From positions 1 through 64,000 of the forward strand of contig JAJNQE010000152.1 of assembly GCA_021154985.1 (NCBI GenBank): a DNA stretch of 64,000 nucleotides. The letters run 5' to 3'. This DNA comes from Hydrogenophaga sp. GTDB lineage: Bacteria; Pseudomonadota; Gammaproteobacteria; Burkholderiales; Burkholderiaceae_C. The position numbers were made by a program, and so were the translations under genes. Positions 17,084 to 28,265 of the stretch are shown in pieces (within the stretch, counting starts at the first letter, position 1; each line of letters begins with the position of its first letter). The notes beneath the pieces were generated by a model. The model saw nothing but the letters and a program-made list of their open reading frames with translations, was not told where the DNA came from and searched no databases.

Positions 17084-17671
17084 TCAGAGTTGCCGGACGG
17101 CGACCAGCGCTGCGATGAAACCTTGCAGCCACCGCATGTCGACGGGCTTCTGGATGGTCACAGACTGAGGTGGCAAGCCACCGCGGTCGGCAATTTCTGC
17201 CGATGAAAGGCCTGTCATGGCTACCAACACCATGGAGGAAAAGCTGGGATTGGCCCGAAGGGTTCGCAGCAACTCAAATCCGTCCACGCCAGGCATCTTC
17301 AAATCAGTGATCAACAGGTCGGGTTTGATGGTGTTGATGTCGATCAATGCCTCCATGGCAGAAGACATCAACGAGCAGTCAACTGGCAGTGTCCAACCGT
17401 CGATGGTGGACTTGAACACTTCCAGCATGGCGGCATCGTCTTCCACCACCAGTACCTTCAAGTAACGCGTCTTTTCAGGAACCTCTGCAAGACCGTGCTT
17501 TCGCTGGTATTCGCGGATGGACTGCATAGAAATTCTGCGATGTCCGCCCTGGGTCTTCCAAGCTTGCAACTCGCTCTTTTCGACCAGACCTTGGACGGTG
17601 CCCACAGACAGCCCCAACAACTTCGCTGCAAAAAAGGTTCCACAGTAGTCTTCTTGGGCAGGCATGTTCAT
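17084..17671 (-). CDS. HTH-receiver response regulator (MerR/excisionase-type HTH in front of REC)
   Basis: The 195-residue protein begins with a helix-turn-helix of the MerR/excisionase type (AAKLLGLSVGTVQGLVEKSELQAWKTQGGHRRIS, about 15-48). A receiver domain follows (about 71-190). Receiver residues are intact: acidic pair in LVVEDDA, phospho-acceptor Asp 123 in LLITDLKMPG, Thr 153 and Lys 175 in IQKPVD. Having the DNA-binding domain in front of the receiver is the reverse of the usual OmpR or NarL order. The gene precedes the DISM sensor kinase on the same strand, so the two likely form a two-component system that controls genes in this region. MNMPAQ offers two start codons six bases apart. 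Confidence 0.85.
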   Translation of the reverse strand: MNMPAQEDYCGTFFAAKLLGLSVGTVQGLVEKSELQAWKTQGGHRRISMQSIREYQRKHGLAEVPEKTRYLKVLVVEDDAAMLEVFKSTIDGWTLPVDCSLMSSAMEALIDINTIKPDLLITDLKMPGVDGFELLRTLRANPSFSSMVLVAMTGLSSAEIADRGGLPPQSVTIQKPVDMRWLQGFIAALVAVRQL

Positions 17672-17808
17672 AGCAGTTCCATTCAGTACGCAAGGTTTTC
17701 AAGATTTTAACTGAAAGTGTCAAGAAACATGCCATAGAAATGAGCGTGATGTGGTTCTAATAGTTCACCGCTTCGTCATTTTTATTGATATTGATTTTTT
17801 TACCATTA

Positions 17809-17820
17809 TTGACATATAAA
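17809..17820 (+). promoter_or_regulatory. AT-rich promoter-like motif TTGACATWTAAW, copy 1
   Basis: TTGACATATAAA lies in a very AT-rich divergent region. TATAAA at its right end can be a -10 box with TTGATT 18 bases upstream as -35. The same 12-mer with one or two changes recurs at 44058 and 44707, each time in front of a plus-strand gene. Confidence 0.4.
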
Positions 17821-17901
17821 CACGTGTCGGCAAAGTGATTTGGGGCCGATGGAGACATTCGAAGTTCTGTAGATCTGCAAGAAGAGAGTAAGGCGGCGCG
17901 C

Positions 17902-18336
17902 ATGACGATCCTGGTGAAGGAGACCGCCTGCTCTCTACAACCTAGACCCAACGCCGTGCACACACCCGCATTCGAATCAATCTGTGAAACCTTTGTTCGC
18001 ACACACAACGAACCGCTTTTAGCAGGTCGGGCGAGCCCAGCACCCAGCGCGCTGGAGATGGTCGACTGCTACACCATCGAGGCAACTGGGCAACCACTAG
18101 ACATCTACAAGACGGCGTCACTTAGCGCCGGCACGTGGCTGCAGATCGACGATATTGAGATGTCGGTTGATGAAAGCCTGTCACAAGATGAAGTAGCACA
18201 GTGCATCTTCGCCATTTGCGGCGGCGATCTCCAACAGGAAAACGCTGTGGGCGAAACCTCGAAGCACTGGGTGTACTACAGCACCGAATTGAGGGGGTTG
18301 CTTGGCTTGTCACCCAAGCCTGCCGCGGCAAGCTGA
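17902..18336 (+). CDS. Hypothetical protein
   Basis: The 144-residue frame has no recognised domain, signal peptide or membrane helix. It contains an acidic central part (IDDIEMSVDESLSQDEVAQCIFAICGGDLQQEN) and ends in a basic/proline/alanine tail. Support comes from its position: it starts about 80 bases behind an AT-rich promoter-like region, divergent from the HTH-receiver gene and ahead of the secretion operon. Codon use is similar to the neighbouring lower-GC genes. The ribosome site is weak. It could be a small cytoplasmic regulator or accessory factor; I do not assign a function. Confidence 0.5.
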   Translation: MTILVKETACSLQPRPNAVHTPAFESICETFVRTHNEPLLAGRASPAPSALEMVDCYTIEATGQPLDIYKTASLSAGTWLQIDDIEMSVDESLSQDEVAQCIFAICGGDLQQENAVGETSKHWVYYSTELRGLLGLSPKPAAAS

Positions 18337-18344
18337 ATATCAGC

Positions 18345-18587
18345 ATGATGCGCACGCCCGTAGGTCTCTCTTTCGGACGCGATCAGAAGACCATGCCCCA
18401 AGGCAAGTCACCCACCTCTACGCACGATCTATTGGGCAATAGTCCCGGTGCGTGCGGCTTCTCTGGCCCTTCTGCCAAGCGATCAGACCATGTTTCCACA
18501 CGTGCTGTATCCGCGCAAAAACCCGACCTCGTCTCCGTCGCGCTCTGTTTTCTGATCCTCCTGTCGCTGTACATCTTTGTTTTGTGA
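18345..18587 (+). CDS. Possible small tail-anchored membrane protein
   Basis: An 80-residue frame starts at an ATG-ATG pair nine bases behind the previous stop and ends with a single hydrophobic helix right at the C-terminus (LVSVALCFLILLSLYIFVL). The N-terminal 60 residues are polar and show no known motif. The closeness to the upstream gene and the clean C-terminal helix suggest a real product. There is no good ribosome site and no recognised family, so it remains tentative. Confidence 0.35.
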   Translation: MMRTPVGLSFGRDQKTMPQGKSPTSTHDLLGNSPGACGFSGPSAKRSDHVSTRAVSAQKPDLVSVALCFLILLSLYIFVL

Positions 18588-18748
18588 GTGCCGAAAGAGC
18601 GCATGGACGAACGACGGGCGCTCAAAATTGATATTTGTCGTCAATAGTTAACATTTTCATCATTATTGGATGGCTTTCTGGCGTCTCCGACACTATGCTC
18701 GAGCTTTCGCAAATGGGCTCGGAACTCCCAAAACCTCGGCAAACAGCG

Positions 18749-20365
18749 ATGCACTCAGATCACCCCCCCAAGTACACCCCTTGTGTGCTGCGCGCTCCAT
18801 GGAGCAAAAGCAGCTCGAACAACAGGCCCGTGTTGGGTCTGCTGGCAGCCCTGATCTACATGGCCTTTCCAGCCCAGGCTTCGGCAGCTGCGCTCAGCCT
18901 GGAGGACGCACTCCGCATCTCCGCAGTCGAACACCCGAGCGTGCTCGCGCGCCGCAGTGAGAGAAATGCGGCCGATGCAAAGCTGGATGTTGCCCAACGT
19001 CAGAGGTATCCCAACCTATCCTTCCAATCAACGGGCGATGGTTTCGGCGGCCGGGCCAACACGGTTCGGATCGAACAACCCCTCTGGCTGGGCGGTCGCA
19101 TCAAAGCGGGGATCGATTCAGCCAATGCGTCCATCTCGCAAGCTGAGGCTGGCGTGCTCCAGGCACAGACAGACATCATGCTTAAGGTGGTCGCGTCCTT
19201 CACCGAACTCGGTCGGATTCAGGCCCGCCAGGTGGCCGCTCGATCCAATGTGCAAGAACATGCGCGGTTGGCTCAAATGATTCAGCGGCGGGTGGAGAGC
19301 GAAATCAGCCCTTCGAGTGACAGCACTCTGGCCACCGCCCGTTTTTCCCAAGCCCGCGCCGAACTCAACCAACTGGATTCTCTGGCTGTGCGTGCCCGTT
19401 CCACGCTGGGACAGGCCATCGGAAAGCCAGTAGCCGACATCGTTCTGCCGGTTCAACGTGACCTGCTCCCCTACTCCCTGGATCAGCTGACCCAGGCGGC
19501 CTTGGACTATTCGCCAGCCATACGAAAGCTTGAGGGTGAAACAGAAGCTGCCACGGCAGAAATCAACGCGCGTCGCAGCGACGCCATGCCCCAGCTCAAA
19601 CTGCGCCTGGACCGAACAAGCGGCCGTTCCACTACCGACACACAGGTATATGTCGCATTCGACGTGCAGACGGGTGCCGGAATGTCGGTGCAAGCCTCCA
19701 TTCGCGAAGCCCAGGCCCGAAAAGACGCACTGCAACTGCAGATAGAAGCCACACGCAGGGAAACCATTGACGCCGTGAGCGCCGACTGGGCTGACTTGAG
19801 ATCGTTCTCTGAACAGGCGCGGGATCTTCAAAAACAGGTTGAAAGCACCACTTCGGTGTTCGACTCGTTCGTTCGGCAGTACGCCATTGGCCGAAAAGGC
19901 TGGAACGACGTGCTCAACGCTCAACGCGAAGTGGCGCAGGCTCGTTTCCAACTTGCCGATGCCACTTGGGGAGAGCTCCGGGCGTCGATGCGACTTCATC
20001 TGTTCACCGGCCTGATCACTGGTGAGCGCGTTGCTCTGACCGGGCCCACCCGGTTAGATCAGGTACCGATCGATCCCTTGATGACATCCCAAACCTCTTC
20101 CAACACGAGAACTTCGGAGCCATCTTCGCCTGAATCTGCGAGCACGGTCGGGACCACCGCTCATCAAGCCACGTTCAATGGGCGCCCCATCAGTGCGTGG
20201 GACCTGATCACGTTGCCCACTCCAACCCGACCGCTGCCGGGTGCGCTGACCTCGCCAGTGCCGACCTTGGTGATTGCCGAATCGCCCATTGGGCCCGCCG
20301 CAACCCACAGCGAAGGTGTGCAGGAACCGTCTGCGATCAACGCGCCTCCACTTTCCCCTCAATAA
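18749..20365 (+). CDS. TolC-like outer-membrane protein of a type I secretion system (LapE-like)
   Basis: The protein (538 residues from this ATG) has an N-terminal export signal (PVLGLLAALIYMAFPAQASA). The TolC-type outer-membrane-factor domain follows, starting LSLEDALRISAVEHPSVLARRSERNAADAKLDVAQRQRYPNL. The paired helical repeats include VRIEQPLWLGGRIKAGIDSANASISQAEAGV and FVRQYAIGRKGWNDVLNAQREVAQARFQLADA, the latter close to the LapE/AggA group. After the domain comes a Ser/Thr/Pro-rich tail of about 110 residues that is unusual for the family. Upstream in-frame starts exist at 18695 and 18713, and a TTG at 18635; none has a strong ribosome site, so the start is uncertain. It is the first gene of the secretion operon, seven bases before the ABC transporter. 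Confidence 0.85.
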   Translation: MHSDHPPKYTPCVLRAPWSKSSSNNRPVLGLLAALIYMAFPAQASAAALSLEDALRISAVEHPSVLARRSERNAADAKLDVAQRQRYPNLSFQSTGDGFGGRANTVRIEQPLWLGGRIKAGIDSANASISQAEAGVLQAQTDIMLKVVASFTELGRIQARQVAARSNVQEHARLAQMIQRRVESEISPSSDSTLATARFSQARAELNQLDSLAVRARSTLGQAIGKPVADIVLPVQRDLLPYSLDQLTQAALDYSPAIRKLEGETEAATAEINARRSDAMPQLKLRLDRTSGRSTTDTQVYVAFDVQTGAGMSVQASIREAQARKDALQLQIEATRRETIDAVSADWADLRSFSEQARDLQKQVESTTSVFDSFVRQYAIGRKGWNDVLNAQREVAQARFQLADATWGELRASMRLHLFTGLITGERVALTGPTRLDQVPIDPLMTSQTSSNTRTSEPSSPESASTVGTTAHQATFNGRPISAWDLITLPTPTRPLPGALTSPVPTLVIAESPIGPAATHSEGVQEPSAINAPPLSPQ

Positions 20366-20372
20366 GGCTCCC

Positions 20373-22631
20373 ATGGACATCCCATACCAGGCGGAGGATC
20401 ACAGCTCCGATCTGAGGCACAAGCTCGCACTTTTGCTGGCGCGCATCGCCTCGCTTCAGGGCCAGTCGGTCCCATGGCACCGGTTTTCCCTTGTCGCATC
20501 CACTGGTGAGGGTGTTCAGCTCTCAGATCTGAGCCCTGCGTCTCAATCCATTGAGTTGTGGCGCTCGCGCTTCAGCACTGGAGAGGCGTTTCGAGCATCT
20601 TGGCCCCTGACTGCAGGCATGACGCCAGCCCTGTGGATCGGTCCAGACCCGAGCACGACGCTGCCAGCCCCCGGGATGTTGGTCATTCGCGGATTGCTTT
20701 CCAGCGGCGCGTTGAGCTGCCTGGATGCCCACGGCAGGACTCACGAGATCCCAGCTGCCTTGGCCAAACAGGGACACCTGATCGTGTTGCGTTCCGACGA
20801 AGCGGTGTCGGCCGAGCGCGACGAGACGCGCCTCATCACCGAAGGGCACAGCAACACCAAGCGCATGACAGCACGGCAGTGGTTCAACCACGCGATTCGC
20901 AAGCGCTGGCGTGTTTTCTCGGAGGGGGCAATAGCCACCCTAACGCTCAACGTCATCGCCCTTGCATCTTCGTTCTACAGCATGCAGGTGTATGACCGGG
21001 TCATCCCGACCCAAGGTCACCAGACTCTGTGGGTGCTGACCTTCGGGGTCGGCATGGCGATCGTTCTCGAGTTGGTGATGCGACAGGTGCGAAGCCGCCT
21101 GGTGGATCGAGCCTGCAAGGCCATTGACGAGGAGCTCTCAAGCGTCTTTTTCGGGCAGGCACTGGCGATCCGGATGGACCAGCGGCCGCGCACCGTCGGC
21201 ACCTTCGCGGCCCAGATCCGGCATTTTGAAATGGTCCGCAACTTCATGACATCCACGACCCTGTTCGTGTTTGCAGACGCGCCGTTTGCACTCTTCTTTG
21301 TGGCCGTGATCGCGCTGGTAGCCGGTCCGGTGGCGCTGGTTCCTCTGGCCTTCATTCCGCTGTCGATCATTGCCGGTATGGCGTTTCGCAAAAGGCTGGC
21401 CCGACTCACCGAAGTTCACATGGAGGAATCCAACCGCAAAAATGGCTTGCTGATCGAAGCCATTGACGGCATCGAATCCGTCAAGGCGGCTGGCGCGGAG
21501 TGGAAGATGCAGGACCGCTGGCGACAACTCACAAAGGTGCTGGCTCAGGATGAGATTGCAATCCGCGACCTGACGGGGCTCTCCAGCAACCTGACCCAGA
21601 CGCTGCAACAGCTCAGCTATGTTGGTCTCGTGGCCGCAGGTGCACTGGCCATCGGTGCGGGCCAACTGACCATGGGCGGCTTGATCGCCTGCACGATCAT
21701 CAGTGGGCGGGCGCTGGGTCCCATTGCTCAGATTGCGTCGCTTATCGTCCAGTGGCAGCAAGCCAAGGTCGCACTGAAGGGGCTGGATGCCATCATGGCC
21801 ATGCCCACCGACGTCATGCCTGGCGAGCGTCGCGTAGTTCCTGACCACTGCCGCGGGCAGCTCCGCATGGAATCAGTACGTTTCGCCTACGGCAGCGACC
21901 AGCCCGCGTTGCAGGTCGACGCACTGAAAATCAGCCCAGGCGAGAGGGTTGCGGTGTTGGGCCCAGTCGGTTCGGGCAAAAGCACGCTGGTCAAAATGCT
22001 ATCCGGCCTCTACAGGCCCAGTGAGGGCCGCAGCTTCCTCGACGATGTGGACATGGCCAACCTCGCGCCTGACTTCGTCCGTGAGCACGTGGGGTACCTT
22101 TCCCAGGACGTGCGGTTGTTCCAAGGCACGTTACGCGAAAACATTGCCCTGGGCCTGCCCTCACCCACCGACGAGCAGATCCTTGATGCAGCTCGAATCA
22201 CCGGGCTCGACAAACTCATCGCATCCCACCCAAGAGGCCTCAGCATCGAAATCAGCGAAGGAGGCCGGGGCCTGTCGGGCGGCCAGCGGCAATTGCTTGG
22301 CCTGACGCGGTTGGTGCTTGCTCGACCGAGAGTGATGCTGCTCGACGAACCTACAGCATCCATGGACCCTCAACTGGAAGAGCTGGTGGCCGAGCGCGTG
22401 TTCGGCATGCGTCCCCAAGGGACCACCTTGGTGGTGGTCACCCACAAGCTGGGCATGCTCAGGCACTTCAACCGCATCGTCGTCGTCGACAAGGGTCGCG
22501 TCGTCGCAGACGGTCCGCGGGACGAGATGATCGCCCGGATGAAGGGCGCAGCCGCCCAAGCGGCCCAGGCCGCGCCCGCGTCCACCCCAAGCAAAACGCC
22601 GGTGGTTTATCCATCCGTTGCTACGGCATGA
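20373..22631 (+). CDS. Type I secretion ABC transporter (LapB-like)
   Basis: The 752-residue protein has three parts. An N-terminal domain (about 1-140) occupies the place of a C39 peptidase but lacks a recognisable catalytic Cys/His pair, as in LapB/HlyB-type exporters. A six-helix membrane domain follows (about 185-480). The ATPase domain has Walker A GPVGSGKST (about 530), signature LSGGQRQ (about 633), Walker B VMLLDEPTASMD and the H-loop VVVTHK. Systems of this type export large RTX adhesins in one step through the TolC-like protein. An AAGG ribosome site precedes the ATG at 20373; the frame is open upstream to 20274 inside the previous gene. The likely clients are the VCBS/RTX and peroxidase/RTX proteins 8-20 kb downstream. 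Confidence 0.92.
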   Translation: MDIPYQAEDHSSDLRHKLALLLARIASLQGQSVPWHRFSLVASTGEGVQLSDLSPASQSIELWRSRFSTGEAFRASWPLTAGMTPALWIGPDPSTTLPAPGMLVIRGLLSSGALSCLDAHGRTHEIPAALAKQGHLIVLRSDEAVSAERDETRLITEGHSNTKRMTARQWFNHAIRKRWRVFSEGAIATLTLNVIALASSFYSMQVYDRVIPTQGHQTLWVLTFGVGMAIVLELVMRQVRSRLVDRACKAIDEELSSVFFGQALAIRMDQRPRTVGTFAAQIRHFEMVRNFMTSTTLFVFADAPFALFFVAVIALVAGPVALVPLAFIPLSIIAGMAFRKRLARLTEVHMEESNRKNGLLIEAIDGIESVKAAGAEWKMQDRWRQLTKVLAQDEIAIRDLTGLSSNLTQTLQQLSYVGLVAAGALAIGAGQLTMGGLIACTIISGRALGPIAQIASLIVQWQQAKVALKGLDAIMAMPTDVMPGERRVVPDHCRGQLRMESVRFAYGSDQPALQVDALKISPGERVAVLGPVGSGKSTLVKMLSGLYRPSEGRSFLDDVDMANLAPDFVREHVGYLSQDVRLFQGTLRENIALGLPSPTDEQILDAARITGLDKLIASHPRGLSIEISEGGRGLSGGQRQLLGLTRLVLARPRVMLLDEPTASMDPQLEELVAERVFGMRPQGTTLVVVTHKLGMLRHFNRIVVVDKGRVVADGPRDEMIARMKGAAAQAAQAAPASTPSKTPVVYPSVATA

Positions 22632-22656
22632 CCCAACACCTGAATACGCACGACAC

Positions 22657-23820
22657 ATGACAACGTCACATACCAATGACTCCATCCGGGGACTTCGCCT
22701 GAGCGTGTGGTTCAGCGTCCTGGCCATCGGACTTTTCGGGACTTGGGCTTACCACGCAGAGATCGATCAGCTCACACGGGGTCAAGGCCAGATCATCGCC
22801 AGCTCGCGCACCCAGATCATTCAGGCTCCCGACGGAGGTGTCATCGAAGAGCTGCGGGTTCGTGAAGGCGCGCAGGTACAGAGGGGCGAAGTGCTGGCCG
22901 TACTTGAAAGTACGAAGGTGGAAGCCGCGTACCGGGAGTCCGAGTCCAAGGTCGGCGCATTGAGCGCGACCGTGAGCCGCCTGCGGGCAGAGGTGTTCGG
23001 CGGAGCACCCGTGTTTAACGAGGAATCCGAGAGCTTTGTCGAATTCCGGCAGAACCAGTTGGATCTTCTCAGAAAGCGACGCGAGTCCCAGCGTCAAGAA
23101 ATTGCCAGTATCGAACGCATGCGAGCGCTGGCGCTGAGAGAACTTGCGATGAACGAACCGCTGCAGGCCACGGGTGACGTCAGCATGGCCGATGTGCTCA
23201 AACTGCAACGGCAGGTTGCGGATCTCGAAGGTCAGAAAAGCAACCGACAAAACAAATACCTGCAGGAGACACAGGCGGAGCTCAACAAGGCCGAGGAAGA
23301 TTTGTCCACCGCTCGCGAACTGCTCATCCAGCGCAAGGAACAGGTCAACAACACGGTGTTGAAAGCACCGCTGAACGGCACCGTCAAGAACGTTCGCGTG
23401 ACCACGCTGGGCGGAGTTCTGCGCGCGGGGGACGAGTTGATGCAGATCGTTCCTGAGGAAGACAACCTGTTGGTAGAAGCCAAGGTCAAGCCCGCAGATG
23501 TCGCCTTTCTCAAGCCGGGTCTACCCGTCACCGTGAAGATCGATGCTTACGACTACACCATCTACGGCAGCCTCAACGGCAAGCTGACCTACATCAGCGC
23601 CGACACGATGAGCGACGAACTCAAACGCGACGAGCAAGCTTCATATCGAGTTCAGGTCAAAACAGACTCGCTGCAGTTCGACCGCAACCCTGGCAAGGAG
23701 TTGCCGTTGCAACCCGGCATGACGGCCACCATCGAAGTGAAGACCGGCCGCAACACCGTGTGGAGCTACATCCTCAAGCCGATTGTGAAAACCCTCAATG
23801 AATCGATGGGCGAGCGCTGA
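22657..23820 (+). CDS. HlyD/LapC-like periplasmic adaptor of the type I secretion system
   Basis: The 387-residue membrane fusion protein has one N-terminal helix (SVWFSVLAIGLFGTWAYHA). Two lipoyl halves (GQGQIIASSRTQIIQAPDGGVIEELRV and LKAPLNGTVKNVRVTTLGGVLRAGDELMQIVPEED) flank a long coiled coil (about 95-240). The C-terminal beta domain includes PADVAFLKPGLPVTVKIDAYDYTIYGSLNGK, characteristic of type I adaptors of the HlyD/LapC group. It starts 26 bases behind the ABC transporter stop. The frame is open back to 22618, but the ATG at 22657 gives the normal short cytoplasmic N-terminus. Confidence 0.93.
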   Translation: MTTSHTNDSIRGLRLSVWFSVLAIGLFGTWAYHAEIDQLTRGQGQIIASSRTQIIQAPDGGVIEELRVREGAQVQRGEVLAVLESTKVEAAYRESESKVGALSATVSRLRAEVFGGAPVFNEESESFVEFRQNQLDLLRKRRESQRQEIASIERMRALALRELAMNEPLQATGDVSMADVLKLQRQVADLEGQKSNRQNKYLQETQAELNKAEEDLSTARELLIQRKEQVNNTVLKAPLNGTVKNVRVTTLGGVLRAGDELMQIVPEEDNLLVEAKVKPADVAFLKPGLPVTVKIDAYDYTIYGSLNGKLTYISADTMSDELKRDEQASYRVQVKTDSLQFDRNPGKELPLQPGMTATIEVKTGRNTVWSYILKPIVKTLNESMGER

Positions 23821-23850
23821 GACACAAGACTCGCCACGGCGCGATACCGT

Positions 23851-25092
23851 TTGAACATCCTTTTCATTCACCAGAACTTCCCGGGCCAGTTTCGTCATCT
23901 GGCCCCGGCGTTAAAGGCACAGGGCCACCGAGTGATGGCCATGGCCATCCACGCAGGCACAGAAGGCGCAACGTCCTGGGGCGGCGTTCGCGTGGTCACC
24001 TACACCGTGCGTGGCAGGAACACCGTGGGGCTACACCCCTGGCTGGTGGATTTTGAAACCAAGGCGCTTCGCGCAGAAGCCTGCTGGCGTGCTGCGAGGG
24101 AGATCAAAGCACAAGGCTTTTCGCCTGATCTCATCATGGCCCATCCCGGCTGGGGCGAAGCCTTGTTCCTCAAACAGGTGTGGCCGCAATCAAAGCTCGT
24201 TCTTTACGCCGAATACTTTTACCGGGCTGTCGGCGCTGACCTGGGGTTCGACCCGGAGTTCGGATCGGAAGATCCAGACGCACAAGCTTGCCGGGTGCAA
24301 CTTAAGAACCTCAACAACCTGGCCCATCTGGACCAGGCACATGCGGCGATCAGCCCCACACAGTGGCAGGCAGACACCTTTCCAGATACCTGGCGTCAGA
24401 GGATCCGCGTCATGCACGACGGAATTGACACCGATGCGCTGTGCCCTCTTCCTGACGCTCAAGTCACGCTGGGCACCCTTGAACTGTCACGCAGCGATGA
24501 AGTCATCACCTACGTGGCGCGGCACCTTGACCCTTACCGGGGAATTCACATTTTTATGCGTGCCCTGCCCGCGCTGCTTCAACTGCGTCCACACGCCCGC
24601 GTGGTCATCGTGGGCGGTGACGGCTCTGGATATGGCGCCGCTGTGCCCGATGGAAAGTCGTGGCGGCAAATCTTCGTTGAAGAGGTCAAGGACGCCATAC
24701 CCGCCCAAGACTGGGCACGCGTTCATTTTGTCGGCCGGCTGGGCCGTCAGGCTTTCACGAGCCTGCTGCAGGTGTCACGTGTGCATGTCTATCTCAGCTA
24801 TCCCTTTGTTCTGAGTTGGAGCCTGCTTGAGGCCATGAGTGTGGGGTGCTCCATCGTGGCCAGCAATACGGCTCCGGTGCGGGAGGCCATCACACACGGT
24901 GAGCACGGCGAACTGGTCGACTTCTTTGACGGTCCAGGTTTGGTGAACCAAATCTCTTGTTTGCTTGACGATGCAAAGCGAAGAGAACGTCTGGGGTCCA
25001 TGGCCCGTCAAAGAGCCGTTGAGCGATACGACCTAAAACGAGTTTGCTTGCCCCAACATTTGACCTGGATCAACAGTCTGTCGCGGAGATGA
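23851..25092 (+). CDS. Glycosyltransferase family 4 protein
   Basis: The 413-residue protein begins MNILFIHQNFPGQFRHLAPALKAQGH, a start shared by a well-known GT4 group. The codon used is TTG, and no better start is in frame. The C-terminal Rossmann domain shows VTYVARHLDPYRGIHIFMRALPALL, ARVVIVGGDGSGYG, VHFVGRLG and the nucleotide-sugar-binding E-x7-E region in LLEAMSVGCSIVASNTAPVREAITHGEHGELVDFF. Such enzymes transfer a sugar from a nucleotide donor, retaining the anomeric configuration. It follows the secretion adaptor by 30 bases and is probably in the same operon, so it may modify a secreted substrate or build an associated polysaccharide. Donor and acceptor are unknown. Confidence 0.88.
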   Translation: MNILFIHQNFPGQFRHLAPALKAQGHRVMAMAIHAGTEGATSWGGVRVVTYTVRGRNTVGLHPWLVDFETKALRAEACWRAAREIKAQGFSPDLIMAHPGWGEALFLKQVWPQSKLVLYAEYFYRAVGADLGFDPEFGSEDPDAQACRVQLKNLNNLAHLDQAHAAISPTQWQADTFPDTWRQRIRVMHDGIDTDALCPLPDAQVTLGTLELSRSDEVITYVARHLDPYRGIHIFMRALPALLQLRPHARVVIVGGDGSGYGAAVPDGKSWRQIFVEEVKDAIPAQDWARVHFVGRLGRQAFTSLLQVSRVHVYLSYPFVLSWSLLEAMSVGCSIVASNTAPVREAITHGEHGELVDFFDGPGLVNQISCLLDDAKRRERLGSMARQRAVERYDLKRVCLPQHLTWINSLSRR

Positions 25093-25295
25093 CTGTGCCC
25101 AGTCGCACACTTTCGGTCTCTCGATACACCACCACGTGAATAAGGAACTTTTACCTATGAAGCCGCCCACTCACTTTTTTCCAGAAAGAGCAGTGCTTTC
25201 TAACGCTGGTCAGAAGAGTTGACGTCGTCGCACATCGGTCTTTTTTTTCATAGGCTGAGGTTTAGATTCAGCTGTCTTTTCCGATCAGATAAGTA

Positions 25296-27437
<2,142 letters not shown>

Positions 27438-27480
27438 CAGCCGGCAGAACGCCTCAACTCAAGCTGGAACAGCGACCCAC

Positions 27481-27891
27481 ATGAACAAGTCACTGCGCCT
27501 TCAACAAAGACCATCCCCTACAAGCACTCCTCTAATGCCCGACCAAATCTTGCATATCGATGCCAAGCCCGACATCCAAAATCTCATGGAGATGGTGAAA
27601 GCTGTGTTGAACATTCCACCAGATACGGCCGACCCCCTCGAGTCTGCGCACATCGACAAAGCGGGCGAGCTTGTCAGAAAAATTCGGCCCGACGTGATCC
27701 TTCTGAACATCCATGCGCCAGGTCTTGACAACAAGGAAGTCTTCGAACGGGCAGAGAAGAACCTGTCGTTGCGAGGAATTGTGCAAATGGTCGCGTTGGG
27801 ACGCGGCAAGGACCTGAAGCCCTCACAGCCTTCACGCGATGCGTGCGTCACCTACATCTCACAAAAGGCGGATAAGCTTCGGGCTCCTTGA
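27481..27891 (+). CDS. Degenerate stand-alone receiver-like protein
   Basis: The 136-residue frame follows the hybrid kinase by 43 bases. Its layout is that of a receiver domain: ILHIDAKPDIQNLMEMVKAVL for strand 1/helix 1, LVRKIRPDVILLNIHAPGLDNKEVFE for strand 3, VQMVALGRGKD for strand 4 and YISQKADK for strand 5. The phospho-acceptor aspartate of the PD-x-I-L-L-D motif is asparagine, and one of the two acidic residues after strand 1 is lost. If the protein folds, it cannot be phosphorylated in the normal way and may act as a constitutive or ligand-controlled partner. An internal ATG at 27535 would remove 18 N-terminal residues. The family call rests on pattern only. Confidence 0.6.
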   Translation: MNKSLRLQQRPSPTSTPLMPDQILHIDAKPDIQNLMEMVKAVLNIPPDTADPLESAHIDKAGELVRKIRPDVILLNIHAPGLDNKEVFERAEKNLSLRGIVQMVALGRGKDLKPSQPSRDACVTYISQKADKLRAP

Positions 27892-28265
27892 CGGCTTGTG
27901 CTGCGGATGTTCTCCACCCAGTCGGCAAGCTCAAAGCAAAGATCCCGGTTCAAACCCTGACTCACAGGTCGCAATCGAGGATGAAGGTCTGCACCTCGCA
28001 ACGCTTGCGCAGCGCGCTGCAGCGCGGCGCGCGACACCAGCGAATGGCACGGCCGTGCCTACTCGTCCAGCCAGTTGGACGGTGTCGACTCGGGGGCCAA
28101 CATCTACCGGTCTTCACGCCGGCGCAGCGTCTTGCGCAGCGAATCCAATGAGCCCAACTCTGCCAACTTGCGAAAAATACTATTTTTGATGATACTGACA
28201 GCTTGGCTGGGTGTGCTTTGCAAAAATCGCACACAGGTTGGCTGCAAAAAATTAAAAGGTAATTC
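27892..28265. other. Intergenic region without a recognisable gene; inverted repeat near the right end
   Basis: The 374 bases hold only short overlapping frames on both strands with no known motif. The left 250 bases are GC-rich and could be a decayed gene that I cannot identify. The right 100 bases are AT-rich and contain GTGTGC-N12-GCACAC at 28211-28234, an operator-like inverted repeat about 30 bases before the hydrolase start. Confidence 0.4.

Noticed and set aside
25157..25222. 21-codon ORF (MKPPTHFF...) with AAGGA upstream, before the hybrid kinase
   Set aside because: Too short and without a known leader-peptide pattern or attenuator structure; could be chance.
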